In this document: positions 35,205-45,645 of the stretch, in pieces | Position numbering within the stretch: position 1 is the stretch's first letter | Layout of the letters: every line of letters starts with the position of its first letter | Origin: Geminicoccaceae bacterium | GTDB taxonomy: Bacteria > Pseudomonadota > Alphaproteobacteria > Geminicoccales > Geminicoccaceae | Assembly (NCBI GenBank): GCA_028285265.1 | Contig: JANQPX010000033.1 | Location: 124,001 to 188,000, forward strand | Direction: 5' to 3' | Length of the DNA: 64,000 nt | Position numbers and translations under genes: made by a program | The notes under the pieces: model-generated | The model's input: the letters and a program-made list of their open reading frames with translations, nothing else | Database searches by the model: none | Told to the model about the DNA's origin: nothing

Positions 35205-36203
35205 ATGCTGACCATCGAGAACATAGCCGCGGCAGCAAAGCGGCTGGCCCCTCATATTCGTCGTACACCCCTCATGGTCTCGGAGGTTTTATCGGAGACG
35301 ACGGGCTCGACGCTCGCCATCAAATCCGAACATCAACAAGTGACCGGAAGCTTCAAGATCCGAGGAGCGATCAACAAGGTTCTTGGCCTCCCGCCCGATG
35401 TTGCCAAGCACGGCATTGTCGCAGCGTCGTCCGGAAATCATGGCATTGCGACAGCCACTGCTGCTGCCTTGAAAGCCATTCCTTGCCAGGTCTATCTGCC
35501 CTCGAAGGCATCACCTGCAAAAGTAGCAGCAATCGGCCGTCTCGGCGCCAACATCATCACCATCGACAGCCCCGATTCCGGAGAAGCTGAACGCATAGCG
35601 CGCGCCGCAGCTGAGACCACAGGTGCCGCCTATGTGTCACCATACAATGACGTTGACGTCATAACGGGCCAAGGCACGATTGCCGTTGAAATTGCCGAAG
35701 ACGCCCTTGAGGCAGGTCTCGACCATGTCGACGCCGTCGTTGTCGCCGTGGGCGGAGGCGGCCTGATTTCAGGAATTGCCTCATGGTTCAAAGTGACGTC
35801 GCCATCGACGGTCATCGTTGGCGCGTCGCCAGCCAACGATCAAGCGATGATCGCCTCGATTGCTGCCGGTGAAATCTTCACGCCGGAAAGTCGAGAAACC
35901 TTCTCCGATGGTACGGCCGGAGGTATCGAGGCGAATGCCATGACCTTCGACCTGTGTAATTCGCTCGTCGACGTCTGGACGACCGTTGCCGAGGATGACA
36001 TAGCCATCGAGGTTGCAGCCATGATTGACAATCATCATCAGTTGATCGAAGGGGCTGCCGGTGTCGCACTTGCCGCAGCCAGGCGTTACGCAAGCGACCA
36101 CCCCGGGGCATCGATCGTTGCAGTCTCCTGCGGTGCGAATGTTTCTTCGATAGCCCTTAGCCAGATGTTGCAGATCACCGCCGAGGCTAAGGGCGCCAGG
36201 TAG
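35205..36203 (+). CDS. PLP-dependent threonine/serine dehydratase
   Basis: The ATG at 35205 is preferred because GAAGG lies nine bases before it, whereas an ATG at 35196 directly abuts that site. The 332-residue enzyme carries the PLP lysine K51 in GSFKIRGA, the SSGNHGIATATAAA loop and the phosphate-binding GGGGLISG. It belongs to the catabolic threonine ammonia-lyase / serine racemase type without a C-terminal regulatory ACT domain, giving 2-oxobutanoate or pyruvate plus ammonia. Related eutB/ectoine-type or hydroxyaspartate enzymes cannot be excluded. It stands alone. Confidence 0.88.
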   Translation: MLTIENIAAAAKRLAPHIRRTPLMVSEVLSETTGSTLAIKSEHQQVTGSFKIRGAINKVLGLPPDVAKHGIVAASSGNHGIATATAAALKAIPCQVYLPSKASPAKVAAIGRLGANIITIDSPDSGEAERIARAAAETTGAAYVSPYNDVDVITGQGTIAVEIAEDALEAGLDHVDAVVVAVGGGGLISGIASWFKVTSPSTVIVGASPANDQAMIASIAAGEIFTPESRETFSDGTAGGIEANAMTFDLCNSLVDVWTTVAEDDIAIEVAAMIDNHHQLIEGAAGVALAAARRYASDHPGASIVAVSCGANVSSIALSQMLQITAEAKGAR

Positions 36204-36308
36204 CGTCGAGCCCGAGATGGCTCGTACCCACGAAGCGGCGAGTTTGGCTTTTCTCGTTATCGGCGCCCTGCGCGAGTTGCTATAGCTGAAAACACGAGAT
36301 TGGCCTGT

Positions 36309-36367
36309 GACCGCAGCCGATGGCCAAGGCGTAGCCTATGTAACGCTCGCATGGCCCAGCTGCGGTC
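36309..36367. repeat. Inverted repeat between convergent genes
   Basis: GACCGCAGC (36309-36317) and GCTGCGGTC (36359-36367) are perfect complements 41 bases apart, with GGCC present inside both arms. It lies between the converging dehydratase and peroxidase genes and may help end transcripts from both sides, although no T-run follows. Confidence 0.35.
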
Positions 36368-36398
36368 AACCAGCCGCTGAGAGGATCGACGTCGCCTC

Positions 36399-37997
36399 TT
36401 AGCTTTCTTTTTCGCTGGATGAAGCCTGCGTCAGAGAACCAGGACGCGCCTGATGCCAACCCGCATGATAGATCATATCCGCCATTGTGTAGTTCGACGT
36501 ACCTGTCAGCGGCGACACAAAGTTCTTGTTCATGATTGAACCTGGGTCGGCACGCATCAGCCCAATCATGACCTCGGCAACGATACGACCACCGACAGCC
36601 CCAAGCTTTTCACCGCCACCTTGGAGGCGAGATTCCTCAAGAATGTACAAAAACAGAGGCGCTTCGTTGCTGCCGTCTTGCCACTTGTAGCCCCACTCGG
36701 AGCAAGATTGCATGTCGGCACAAAGGCCCATGTCTTCATTGCTGAGCGGTTTCTCCCCCATCCGAGCAGCGACCGCCTGCCCGCTCGGCAGGCGCAATGC
36801 CTTGCCACGTTGCAGGTTTAACGAGGCCAGGCTCAAGACATCGCGATCGGGTATTAGCTGCTCCTTTAACAGACGCTCGGGCACGGGCCGACCAAGCATC
36901 AGAAACTCAGGTATGCGCAGCATGGGCCGTGCGAGAAATCGATCGATCTTGCGAGAGACTTGCAACCCGCGAAACTGATCCTCATCGTCATCAAGATCGC
37001 CTTGTATCGAGGTCTCGAAATCAAAAAAGCGATCCCAGTCGATTTGCCGTTCCTTGGGAATGGCGCGATGGCCGATGAGGCTTCGTTCTAGCTCCTTCGG
37101 ACTCAATGGGAACAATCGGACACGATCGGAGCCCTCGTTGTCATTGAGGGTGTAGCGTCCGCGAACGATGGAGTGCCCAAAGCGGAACGCCGCAGCTGAG
37201 AATTCGACGGGCACCATGCCTGCATTGGCCATGTCATCAGTGTAGACTTTCGGACCGTTCTTGATGATGTCATCGATCAAGTCTTCCTCAACGAACATCG
37301 GCAGAAACTCAGTCAGCGCAATCGCCTGCCAATGCGCGATCGTCAGGTCACGAGCCTGGTCGAACAACGCCTCGTTGTCATCCGTACTCGCCTCTTGCCT
37401 CAGGCGATCCACCTGCGCGTTATGAAACTGCATCACGACGGCGGTGAGTTGGGCTATGTTGTTGTTCTGATCATTGCGTTGATCGGAAATTAGTGCTCGG
37501 CCCTTTGCATCGCGCGCAAAGTCGCGCTCATTGCCGATATCGTTCCCGAGCAGCAGTTTCGCTGGATCCGCCGGGTCCTTTTCAGCAGGCTGGCCAGCAT
37601 AGTTGTAGATGATGTCGAGATCGATCCAGGGCGTCGAGTGGTTCTTGATGGCGCTCGGCGTAAACTGTCGATCCAACTTGGTGTCTTTGTCCTGAGACAT
37701 ATCGTGGGTCAGGAGCTGACCAACATAGGTATGTCCCACGGGGATGCGGGAATTGTTGTCCGTGCCCCGAAACTGCGAGTCCTCCATGTAGGCGGGATTG
37801 TCCTTGTCATAGGACGAGAGACCGACATCAAGCAGCGTACCATCGGCGATCTCTTGTTCACCGAGCTCGCTAAAGAGACTGCCGAAACGAAAGTCCGCAT
37901 CCGACGATACCGTGTCGGCGTGTGCCGATGGGCCGATGAACGGCGCACAAATAAGACAGAGCAAAGACGCCGCACCAACGTCGAACCTTTCGATCAT
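36399..37997 (-). CDS. Secreted animal-type heme peroxidase (peroxidase family, An_peroxidase)
   Basis: GGAGG five bases before the ATG at 37997 sets the start. The 532-residue protein has a signal peptide (about residues 1-27, ending SAHA) and the animal-peroxidase signatures: distal His H98 in VGQLLTHDMS followed by a Ca-loop-like acidic stretch, SDQRNDQNNNIAQLTAVVMQ FHN pattern around 171-193, and proximal His H275 in AAFRFGHSIVRGRY. It would oxidise halides, phenols or proteins with peroxide outside the cytoplasm. Bacterial members are scattered and often transferred. Convergent with the dehydratase gene; no obvious partner. Confidence 0.88.
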   Translation of the reverse strand: MIERFDVGAASLLCLICAPFIGPSAHADTVSSDADFRFGSLFSELGEQEIADGTLLDVGLSSYDKDNPAYMEDSQFRGTDNNSRIPVGHTYVGQLLTHDMSQDKDTKLDRQFTPSAIKNHSTPWIDLDIIYNYAGQPAEKDPADPAKLLLGNDIGNERDFARDAKGRALISDQRNDQNNNIAQLTAVVMQFHNAQVDRLRQEASTDDNEALFDQARDLTIAHWQAIALTEFLPMFVEEDLIDDIIKNGPKVYTDDMANAGMVPVEFSAAAFRFGHSIVRGRYTLNDNEGSDRVRLFPLSPKELERSLIGHRAIPKERQIDWDRFFDFETSIQGDLDDDEDQFRGLQVSRKIDRFLARPMLRIPEFLMLGRPVPERLLKEQLIPDRDVLSLASLNLQRGKALRLPSGQAVAARMGEKPLSNEDMGLCADMQSCSEWGYKWQDGSNEAPLFLYILEESRLQGGGEKLGAVGGRIVAEVMIGLMRADPGSIMNKNFVSPLTGTSNYTMADMIYHAGWHQARPGSLTQASSSEKES

Positions 37998-38502
37998 CAT
38001 CACCTCCATGCTGGGCTCGCAAAAAGGTCCCTGCCAGCCCCCTTCACGTCGGGACAAGCGGCAGCGCTCAGATGACGCGCCCAGGTTTTTCTGAAGTCCA
38101 AGAGCTCGGTATCTACAATTGATTTACTCAAAAAAATCTCAGCACTGTCAATCAAATAAAATAACACGGAATTTCTTGTTTATTTATAGACCAAAACAAA
38201 GTCGTAATAGAAGCTTTTCATATTGATTTTTACAATTCAATTATTTAGCCACTATTTCATTACTGGGAATTTATCTTTAGAAGTTTCGCCGGAAGACAGT
38301 CTATCGCCTATTGCTTTAGCGATATCTGCGCAAGCGCCCTCGCTCACACCACACAGCTCAACGCGATAGCCTGTGATTGCCGATGCGCTGCGGCAGTTCT
38401 GCTCGGACAAATCTATGATTGCTGAGGTCGGCAGTGACGCGACACTGAGATGCTTTGTTGGCCAAGAGGTGCGTTGATCACGCTGGGCTTTGAAAGATGT
38501 CG
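37998..38502. other. AT-rich intergenic region upstream of the peroxidase gene
   Basis: These 505 bases have no supported gene. The part at about 38,100-38,290 is strikingly AT-rich compared with the rest of the window. It would hold the peroxidase promoter; on the minus strand a perfect TTGACA lies at 38151-38146, with a poor -10 match about 17 bases on. The composition suggests acquired DNA or a site for a silencing or curved-DNA-binding protein. Confidence 0.5.
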
Positions 38503-39474
38503 TCAGCCTTTGGCGTCGTCAAGCCGTCGAAAATCTCGAGGTGTTAACCCTGTTTGTTGCTTAAACGCATGTGAAAAGTGCTGAATATTGGAGAAGCCGT
38601 TTTTAAAGGCAATTTCAGTGATCGACAGCGACGCAAACCGGCGATCCCGAAGGTCAGACTTGATCGCATTCAATCGAGCGGAGCGGATGAATTGGCTAAT
38701 CGAGCCATCAGCTCTAGCAAAAATCTCGTTCAGACGACGCGTTGACATGCCGGTCGTCTCAGCCACCAGCGTTCGATCAAGATCCGGGTTACCAATATTG
38801 TTCTGAATGAACGACTTGGCCCTGATGAGAATGTTTCGCTCTGATGAGGAAAGGTCTGCCCTAACCTCGTCGAGTGACGCGAGCCCCGTCGCAATGAGAT
38901 CGACAAGCGTATCCTGAATCAACGAACCAACCACCGGATTGTCGTGGTCGATATGTTGGGAGAATGCGATGATGGTGGCACCCACCAGCCTGCCAATTGC
39001 TGACTGGCCGTCAACCTTCTGCGCGGTCAGTAAATGCGCGCCAGGCAATCGCTGAAGAAGAGCATCGGAGGGTACCTGGACCACGACCTGACTGAAGCCA
39101 TCATCAAGTTGAAGCGTGTAGGGATCCGTACTTGCGTAGAGTGCCATATCGCCTGGCTCTAAAAGCGATGAATGGCCGAATTGCGAAATTCGAGATTTAG
39201 AGGCTGTTTGAAGGCTTAAGAGAAAATACGCATCGGATGCGGCACCGATATCACGCTTCCGTCGCTCGACAGCATGGGCCCTGCCGCGAACCTTGGAAAT
39301 CGACAGTAACGTATGCCTGCCGATGTCGATTCGGCCGTCAAAGTCGCGCTTGCTCTCGGCTTCGCATCCGAGCTGGACATAGCTCTCACAGACCGCCTCT
39401 CGCCAAAAGGCGAACCGATCGTTGGGCGATACCGTAGCGGTATCATAGACCTCAGGACGTCTCTCTTTCGTCAT
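38503..39474 (-). CDS. AraC family transcriptional regulator of the aldoxime/nitrile genes
   Basis: The 323-residue protein has an N-terminal AraC-binding-like sensing domain (about 20-200) and a C-terminal pair of helix-turn-helices (LVAETTGMSTRRLNEIFARA and LSITEIAFKNGFSNIQHFSH, then FKQQTGLTPRDFRR). It is transcribed away from the nitrilase gene with 146 bases between starts. AraC-type regulators stand beside nitrilase and aldoxime dehydratase genes in other bacteria, so control of this pair by aldoxime or nitrile is likely. Confidence 0.9.
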   Translation of the reverse strand: MTKERRPEVYDTATVSPNDRFAFWREAVCESYVQLGCEAESKRDFDGRIDIGRHTLLSISKVRGRAHAVERRKRDIGAASDAYFLLSLQTASKSRISQFGHSSLLEPGDMALYASTDPYTLQLDDGFSQVVVQVPSDALLQRLPGAHLLTAQKVDGQSAIGRLVGATIIAFSQHIDHDNPVVGSLIQDTLVDLIATGLASLDEVRADLSSSERNILIRAKSFIQNNIGNPDLDRTLVAETTGMSTRRLNEIFARADGSISQFIRSARLNAIKSDLRDRRFASLSITEIAFKNGFSNIQHFSHAFKQQTGLTPRDFRRLDDAKG

Positions 39475-39620
39475 CGACGGTGTCCCTTACCTGCAGGGAT
39501 CAAGCAAGCGTAGCACAAATTCTGAAGTTTTTCCGCCCAAGATCGAAAGCCCGAGGCCGGGGTCGGGCCTATGCTGACGCTTAAAGTTCCTGGCACTCGA
39601 CCACTCGGGAGGCATACATC

Positions 39621-40649
39621 ATGTCGACGGCATTCAAAGTCGCTGCCGTACAGGCGGCCCCATCGTTTCTAGACCTCGAAAACGGCGTGAAACGAGCGGT
39701 GGGCTATATTGAAGAAGCTGCCAACGCCGGATGCAAGCTCATCGTCTTTCCCGAGACCTGGCTCCCAGGCTATCCCAACCATATCTGGCTTGGACCGGTT
39801 GCTTGGTCCATGCAATTCGTTGGCCGCTATTTCGACCATAGTGTCGAAGTCGGCAGTCCGGAAGACAAGGCCATCGCAGAGGCAGCGAGGAAGAACAATA
39901 TTCAGGTTTCGCTCGGCTTATCCGAGCGTGATGGTGGCAGCCTCTATATCGCACAATGGCACTACAATGAGCATGGCGAGGCCGTCCAGCGCCGCCGCAA
40001 GCTGAAACCCACACATGTCGAGCGTACGGTCTTCGGCGAAGGCGATGGCTCCGATCTCGCGGTCCATGAAACGTCAATCGGCCGTATCGGTCAGTTGTCC
40101 TGTTGGGAACATCTGCAGCCACTCTCCAAATACGCCATGTATAGCCAAAACGAGCAGATTCACTGCGCTGCCTGGCCCAATCTGGCGCTCTATGAAGGTG
40201 GCGCCTATGCACTCGGTCATCAGGTCAATAATGGCGCAAGCATGGTCTACGCTGTTGAGGGCGGCTGTTACGTCATCGCCGCCTGTGCCCTGGTCAGCAA
40301 AGAGCAGCAGGATATCCTCTGTCAAGGCGACAAAGAAAAGGAAGCGCTTTGCCCCGTTGGCGGCGGCTATACGCGGATTTATGCGCCGGATGGCCAGGAC
40401 ATCGGGTCCAACTTGCCCCACACGGAGGAGGGGCTCGTGATGGCCGATATCGATCTCGGCATGATCGCCTTTGCCAAAGCCGCCGCTGATCCCGCCGGCC
40501 ACTACGCGCGTCGCGACGTCACCAGGCTCTTATTGAACAACAAGCGCCAGCGACCGGTCGTAGCCTTCGATGAGGCGCCGGGTCTATCCGTTGTCGCACC
40601 GAATGACCCCGAGCCAACAGCCGATGGCCAAGATCATGCAGCCGAATAA
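39621..40649 (+). CDS. Nitrilase
   Basis: The 342-residue enzyme converts nitriles directly to carboxylic acids and ammonia in the cytoplasm. The catalytic triad is visible as E45 (FPETWLPGYP), K129 (RRKLKPTHVE) and C161 (GQLSCWEHLQ). The CWEHLQPL and LKPTHVERTVFGEGDG stretches are those of true nitrilases rather than amidases or cyanide hydratases. GGGAGG precedes the ATG. Its last 14 bases overlap the aldoxime dehydratase gene, so the two are co-translated and form an aldoxime-to-acid pathway. Arylacetonitrile-type specificity is possible but not shown. Confidence 0.95.
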   Translation: MSTAFKVAAVQAAPSFLDLENGVKRAVGYIEEAANAGCKLIVFPETWLPGYPNHIWLGPVAWSMQFVGRYFDHSVEVGSPEDKAIAEAARKNNIQVSLGLSERDGGSLYIAQWHYNEHGEAVQRRRKLKPTHVERTVFGEGDGSDLAVHETSIGRIGQLSCWEHLQPLSKYAMYSQNEQIHCAAWPNLALYEGGAYALGHQVNNGASMVYAVEGGCYVIAACALVSKEQQDILCQGDKEKEALCPVGGGYTRIYAPDGQDIGSNLPHTEEGLVMADIDLGMIAFAKAAADPAGHYARRDVTRLLLNNKRQRPVVAFDEAPGLSVVAPNDPEPTADGQDHAAE

Positions 40650-41655
40650 CACCATTCCGACCGAGCGGACCCATCCCCTTCGCATGCCGAAGGGATGGGA
40701 ACCACCCGTCCCTGCATGGAGTTCGACGTTCCCTGACACCCAGGAGAGCGTCGCCATGGCCGTCGTCGGCTTTCAGCATGCGGAGGCACTATCTGTCACG
40801 CAACATCTTCCAGCTTTGGATGCGGCCCTAGGCGGTGCGGACTATCGGGATCTGGTGACAAGCGACGCCGGTGGAGGGCTTCGGGAAACGGTCTGCATCG
40901 CGTACTGGCGACGCCCCGAAGCTGCTGAGAAAACCCTCCAGTCAGATGCGTTCAATGCATTTTGGACGAAACACAGTGCCGAAGGTCTGGGCTACGGTCT
41001 GTTTAAGGAGTGTATGAACATTCCGTTTGAGCGATCAGAAACCCTGTTCTCTGGTCCTGAGCATAACCATGGCTACAGCCAGGTTCGGGAGGGAATTGTC
41101 GGGCCAGTACCCCATCACATGTATTGGGGCGGGATGCGCGATCGCATCCCTCATTCAGCCCACGACCGATTGGAGGCTCCCGGCCCGGTTCGCGTGATTG
41201 AGCGATCTGAACGGCATACCGTCGTCGAAGCGCACGAGAATCTCTGCATCATCCGTTCCGGACAGGACTGGGGGCATTGCGACAACTCGCAACGGGATGA
41301 GTATCTCGGCCTTATGGAACCGGTCCTTGAAGCAGGTATGACGTTCCTGCGTGACCGGGGCGACGAGGTAAATTGCTATGCTTGCCGCTACATGAAAGAC
41401 ATCGCGCTGGATGGGAGCGATCCAAAACGTTCATGTGGCCTCGCTTATTTTCGAACGATGGCAGACCTCGAGCACTGGGCCGAGCATCATCCAACCCATC
41501 TTGAGATCTTCAACACCTTCCTCTCAATCGCGCCTAAACATGGCCCAAACCTGCAACTTCGCCTTTGGCATGAAGTCTCCGTACTGCCTGCTGCCGGCCA
41601 ACGAGCTGAATACATCAATTGTCGGGAGGGTACCGGACTTGTGGGCGGTTTATGA
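40636..41655 (+). CDS. oxd: Heme-containing aldoxime dehydratase
   Basis: The 339-residue protein matches the OxdA/OxdB family along its whole length. Key residues are conserved by motif: R168 (GGMRDRIP), S208 (IIRSGQDW), heme-ligand H288 (HPTHLEIF) and catalytic H312 (LWHEVSV), equivalent to R178, S219, H299 and H320 of OxdA. The enzyme binds the aldoxime to ferrous heme and removes water to give a nitrile, the substrate of the preceding nitrilase. The ATG at 40636 lies inside the nitrilase reading frame; longer starts would add non-family sequence. Confidence 0.95.
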   Translation: MQPNNTIPTERTHPLRMPKGWEPPVPAWSSTFPDTQESVAMAVVGFQHAEALSVTQHLPALDAALGGADYRDLVTSDAGGGLRETVCIAYWRRPEAAEKTLQSDAFNAFWTKHSAEGLGYGLFKECMNIPFERSETLFSGPEHNHGYSQVREGIVGPVPHHMYWGGMRDRIPHSAHDRLEAPGPVRVIERSERHTVVEAHENLCIIRSGQDWGHCDNSQRDEYLGLMEPVLEAGMTFLRDRGDEVNCYACRYMKDIALDGSDPKRSCGLAYFRTMADLEHWAEHHPTHLEIFNTFLSIAPKHGPNLQLRLWHEVSVLPAAGQRAEYINCREGTGLVGGL

Positions 41656-41711
41656 GCCTGCTCTAGAGATGCCCGCAACAGACTCTGCAGACGAGATCCT
41701 GTCGCGACAAC

Positions 41712-42525
41712 CTATCTGCATCCGCGACCTGTCCCTCGATAGAGAACGGCCTCATTTCGTTTTATGATGGCTGCATCTTGTTTCAGAGCCGGTTCATCAA
41801 GATCGCGGACCGGCGGCCTCTCGTGCTCAAAATTGTTCTCGGTACCCGTCCCGCGCACCAAGACAGCGCTATCCTTCTCGCCAATCAACTGGCGCACATA
41901 GGTCGGGACATAACGGATCGCGAAACCGATCCGACGTTGATCGGCTCGATTGGGTTTGGAGCCGTGGACCAGCTTGACGTGATGAAGCGACATCTCACTT
42001 GGCTGTAACACGATATCGACCGCCTCATTTTCGTCCACATCGACGTCAATTTCCTGACCTCGAGAGAGCAGATTGTCCGAAGCAAACGCGTCCCTGTGCG
42101 GTACGACGTCCATCCTGTTGGAGCGCGGCACGAAGCGCATACAACCGCTTTCGATCGTCGCCGGGCTAAGAGCGACCCAGGCGGATACAAACCCCAATAG
42201 GTAAGATCTTGGTACCAGCTGAAGTAACCCGTGGTCTTCGGTCTCTTGATAAAGAAATGCGTAGCCCAGCAAGGAATGTTCGGCCCGATCACGCCCCCGC
42301 CGCATCTAAGACTTTTGGATGTCGGATCAACGAATCGAAACATGTGAAAAGAAGATTTGGTTTGAAACGAAGATGGCACATGCCCTCGGAGCCTGCTGCT
42401 TCAATCGCTTCGAGCTTCACTCGAACATCAGCCGTCTTAGCATCGCTTAGGACGCGAATGGGTGAAATGAAACCGACGTCCCGATAGGATTTGATCTGTT
42501 CAGAAGAACGCGTTGTCAACACCAT
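41712..42525 (-). pseudogene. Broken phytanoyl-CoA dioxygenase (PhyH) family gene
   Basis: Three reading frames must be joined to make one PhyH-like protein. The first (from about 42525, MVLTTRSSEQIKSYRDVGFI) ends soon after LIRHPKVLDAAG. A second frame continues with VIGPNIPCWATHFFIKRPKT and SWYQDLTYWGL. A third resumes with VSAWVALSPATIESGCMRFV and runs to 41712. The first break is at a run of five Cs (42294-42298, plus strand). The second, near 42200, seems to lack about five residues as well as the frame. The 2-oxoglutarate/Fe(II) oxygenase pattern (HxD-like and distal R) is therefore disrupted. A start at 42645 in the first frame is also possible. Confidence 0.75.
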
Positions 42526-42832
42526 TTTCCAATCAGACGCTTCGTCAACGGTCAGTCCAACCTTGGAACCCAGACAGCGTCCATCCGCCAGTCGGCCCCG
42601 GCATTCAGCATCACCCATTGTGCCGATCGCCGGTACCATCAACATGCATGGCTAATCGTGGCTCATTGCCGCGATGTCTTGTATTTTTTTAGGCTCGCCA
42701 ATGCGACAGCTGGAACGAGCTATCACGTCATTAAGTGCTACCTACAGATCTCAACGAAGCGTATCGATACCCTGCCGGTTCCGTCAAACGAGCCCTAGTG
42801 ACCATTTGGCGATCTGATACGATCTGCCAACA

Positions 42833-44155
42833 TCAAACATATCGATTAACGACGTTCTCCAAATACTCCTGGCGACCTGATGTCGGTGCGGGGTTGATGT
42901 CGTTCAGCTCAACCCTTTGAGCGATGGCTTCAAGCGAGCTGCTACCACCTAGCATGTCCTGCGCTGCCGAGGACGTCCAGCCAGCATAACGTTCTTCGAG
43001 AGGGTTCGACAAAGCACCATCTTCAACCATCCGAGCCGCAGCTTTGAGGCCGCGGGCGCAGACGTCCATACCGCCGACATGGGCATAGAGGAGATCGGCT
43101 GGATCAAGAGACTGTCGACGCAACTTGGCATCAAAGTTGGTGCCTCCGGTCGTGAAGCCACCACCTGAGAGGATGTAATAATACGCAAGCGCCACCTCGG
43201 GCACGTTATTGGGAAATTGGTCCGTATCCCATCCCGATTGATAATCGTTCCGGTTCATGTCGATCGAACCAAAAATCCCGAGGGCTTGGGCGAGCGCGAG
43301 CTCATGTTCGAACGAATGGCCGGCGAGGATCGCGTGCCCCTGTTCGATATTGACCTTGATCTCTCGCTCAAGACCATGCCGCCTCAGGAATCCATAGACC
43401 GTAGCGACATCATAGTCATATTGGTGCTTGGTCGGTTCCTGAGGCTTAGGCTCGATGAGGACTGTCCCCTCGAACCCGATCTTATGCTTATAGTCGACGA
43501 CCAGGTTCAAAAACCGACCGAGTTGCTGATCCTCGCGTTTGAGGTCGGTATTCAAAAGGCTCTCATAACCTTCGCGCCCGCCCCAGAGCACATAGTTCTC
43601 GCCACCGAGACGATGGGTAGCATCGAGACATGTCTTCACGGTTGCCGCCGCAAAGGCAAAGACATCGGGATCCGGGTTGGTGGCCGCACCGGCCATATAT
43701 CGCCGGTTCGAGAAGAGATTAGCCGTTCCCCAGAGCAGTTTCATGCCGCTTGCCGCCTGCTTCTCTTCGAAGTAGTCGACGATTTCGTTCAGGTTCTCCG
43801 TATTCTCCTTGAAGTTCGCGCCCTCGGGTCGGACGTCGGCATCGTGGAATGTGTAAAAGGGCACGCCCAAGAGGCCAAACATCTCGAAAGCAACATCCGC
43901 CTTCAGTTTGGCAGCTGCCATCTCGTCGCTCATACGATCAGCAAACCAGGGTCGATCAAATGTCTGACCGCCGAAGGGATCACCACCTGGCCAAACAAAA
44001 CTATGCCAATAGCAAACGGCGAAGCGGAGATGATCCTCCATGCGCTTGCCCAAGACCAGCTCGTCCGGGTTGTAGTGTCGAAAGGCAAGCGGATTGTCAC
44101 TGTCTGGTCCCTCGAACGACAGGCTCTCCGTAGTCTCAAAAAATCCCGTGGTCAT
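42833..44155 (-). CDS. xylA: Xylose isomerase
   Basis: The 440-residue enzyme isomerises D-xylose to D-xylulose in the cytoplasm using two divalent metals. Motifs are [12 protein letters not shown] with the catalytic His, [17 protein letters not shown], and [20 protein letters not shown]. Length is normal for the family II type. The start overlaps the stop of xylB by four bases, so it is the last gene of xylFHGBA. Confidence 0.97.
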   Translation of the reverse strand: MTTGFFETTESLSFEGPDSDNPLAFRHYNPDELVLGKRMEDHLRFAVCYWHSFVWPGGDPFGGQTFDRPWFADRMSDEMAAAKLKADVAFEMFGLLGVPFYTFHDADVRPEGANFKENTENLNEIVDYFEEKQAASGMKLLWGTANLFSNRRYMAGAATNPDPDVFAFAAATVKTCLDATHRLGGENYVLWGGREGYESLLNTDLKREDQQLGRFLNLVVDYKHKIGFEGTVLIEPKPQEPTKHQYDYDVATVYGFLRRHGLEREIKVNIEQGHAILAGHSFEHELALAQALGIFGSIDMNRNDYQSGWDTDQFPNNVPEVALAYYYILSGGGFTTGGTNFDAKLRRQSLDPADLLYAHVGGMDVCARGLKAAARMVEDGALSNPLEERYAGWTSSAAQDMLGGSSSLEAIAQRVELNDINPAPTSGRQEYLENVVNRYV

Positions 44156-45606
44156 GACATCGCTCCTGAAACGGCGGGGTAAAGGGCGCGATAACGGCGA
44201 TACGCCTCGGCATAGGCACTTTCAAGGGACCTCTCGGGCTCAAATGTTCGTTCGACCGCAGGCGGGGTACAGATGGTCTTGGGGTCAGCCGATGTCGCCG
44301 CGATCAGACCCAGCCTTGCTGCACCAAAAGCCGCACCAAAATCGCCGTCATGAGGCAGATCCACAGGAAGGCCGAGCGTCGTCGCAAGAGCTGAGAGCCA
44401 GTAGGGCGACTTACTGCCACCGCCGACGGCCATGATCCGATCAAGCTTGGTGCCGGCCGCACCTAGAGCTTCCAGACTGTCACGAAGGGCAAAGGCGACA
44501 CCCTCAAGAATGGCCTGAGTCATGGCAGCCCGCTCATCCATTCGGTCAAGACCAGCGAACACGCCACGAATACCGGCATCATTATGGGGCGTGCGCTCGC
44601 CGGATAGATAAGGAAGAAACGTGGTGTTCGACGGAGCGCGCAGACGGTCACCGAGTTCTGCCGTAAGCGTTCCTGCATCGGCGCCGACAATGGTTGCAAA
44701 CCAGTTCAAGGCGTCGGTGGCCGACAGAATGACACCCATCTGATGCCACGTGCCAGGCAACGCATGACAAAATGTATGGACGGCACTCGCGGCATTCGGA
44801 CGGTAGCCGCCATTGGCCGCAAACAGCACACCCGACGTGCCAAGTGATGCGAAGGCTGAGCCCTCCGCAATAGCGCCGAGACCAGCCGCCGCCGCCGCGT
44901 TATCACCGGCACCACCCGCAACGACAACTTTGCTGCCCATACCCCACGTCGTGGCAAGGCTATCTCGGACTTCACCGGATATCTCGGAACCTTCGACCAA
45001 GCGCGGCATGCTGGCTTCGGTAAGACCCGTCGATTCTAGAAGAGCGGATGACCAGCATCGGCCGCCGACATCGAGCCAGCTTGTGCCCGCCGCATCAGAC
45101 ATCTCCGAAACGCACTCACCGGTAAGCCAAAGCCGGAGATAATCCTTGGGAAGCAGAACCCTATCCAGCTTCTCAAAAATGGCGGGCTCGTTCTCTTTGA
45201 CCCAAGCGACTTTGGGCGCGGTGAAGCCTGGAAAAACGATATTGCCGGAGACATCCCGAAAGCGTGGATCGGCATCCATCGTAGCTGCCTCTTGATGGGC
45301 GCGCGTGTCGTTCCAAAGAATGCAGGGTCGAAGCGGTTCCTCAGCTTTGTCGATAAGGGTCGCACCATGCATCTGACCAGAGAGCCCGATACCACGCACC
45401 GCGGAAAGCGCTTTGGCATGCTCGGACTTCAGACCGAGGATGGCCTTCTCACAAGCCTTGATCCAGTCGGCAGGTTGTTGCTCCGACCAACCAGATGCTG
45501 GCCGTGAAACCTCGAGATCAGCGCTTGCTGAGCCAACAATCTGCTGGTTATCGTCGATCAAAAGCGCCTTAAGCGCCGACGTGCCGAGATCAAGTCCAAG
45601 ATACAT
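44152..45606 (-). CDS. xylB: Xylulokinase
   Basis: The 484-residue kinase phosphorylates D-xylulose. The FGGY-family pattern is clear: [56 protein letters not shown] and [16 protein letters not shown]. The ATG at 45606 is chosen because the family N-terminus begins there and GGAAGG stands before it; an upstream in-frame Met adds eleven unrelated residues. Its end overlaps xylA and it follows xylG by 39 bases. Confidence 0.96.
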   Translation of the reverse strand: MYLGLDLGTSALKALLIDDNQQIVGSASADLEVSRPASGWSEQQPADWIKACEKAILGLKSEHAKALSAVRGIGLSGQMHGATLIDKAEEPLRPCILWNDTRAHQEAATMDADPRFRDVSGNIVFPGFTAPKVAWVKENEPAIFEKLDRVLLPKDYLRLWLTGECVSEMSDAAGTSWLDVGGRCWSSALLESTGLTEASMPRLVEGSEISGEVRDSLATTWGMGSKVVVAGGAGDNAAAAAGLGAIAEGSAFASLGTSGVLFAANGGYRPNAASAVHTFCHALPGTWHQMGVILSATDALNWFATIVGADAGTLTAELGDRLRAPSNTTFLPYLSGERTPHNDAGIRGVFAGLDRMDERAAMTQAILEGVAFALRDSLEALGAAGTKLDRIMAVGGGSKSPYWLSALATTLGLPVDLPHDGDFGAAFGAARLGLIAATSADPKTICTPPAVERTFEPERSLESAYAEAYRRYRALYPAVSGAMS

Positions 45607-45645
45607 GGCCTTCCTGCCCTCCCCGAGCGTTTGCTTCACCTGGCT

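Noticed and set aside
43217..44182. Long plus-strand open frame (about 320 codons) opposite xylose isomerase
   Set aside because: It is antisense to a gene with complete catalytic motifs and shows no family pattern of its own. Such frames arise from the codon bias of the true strand.
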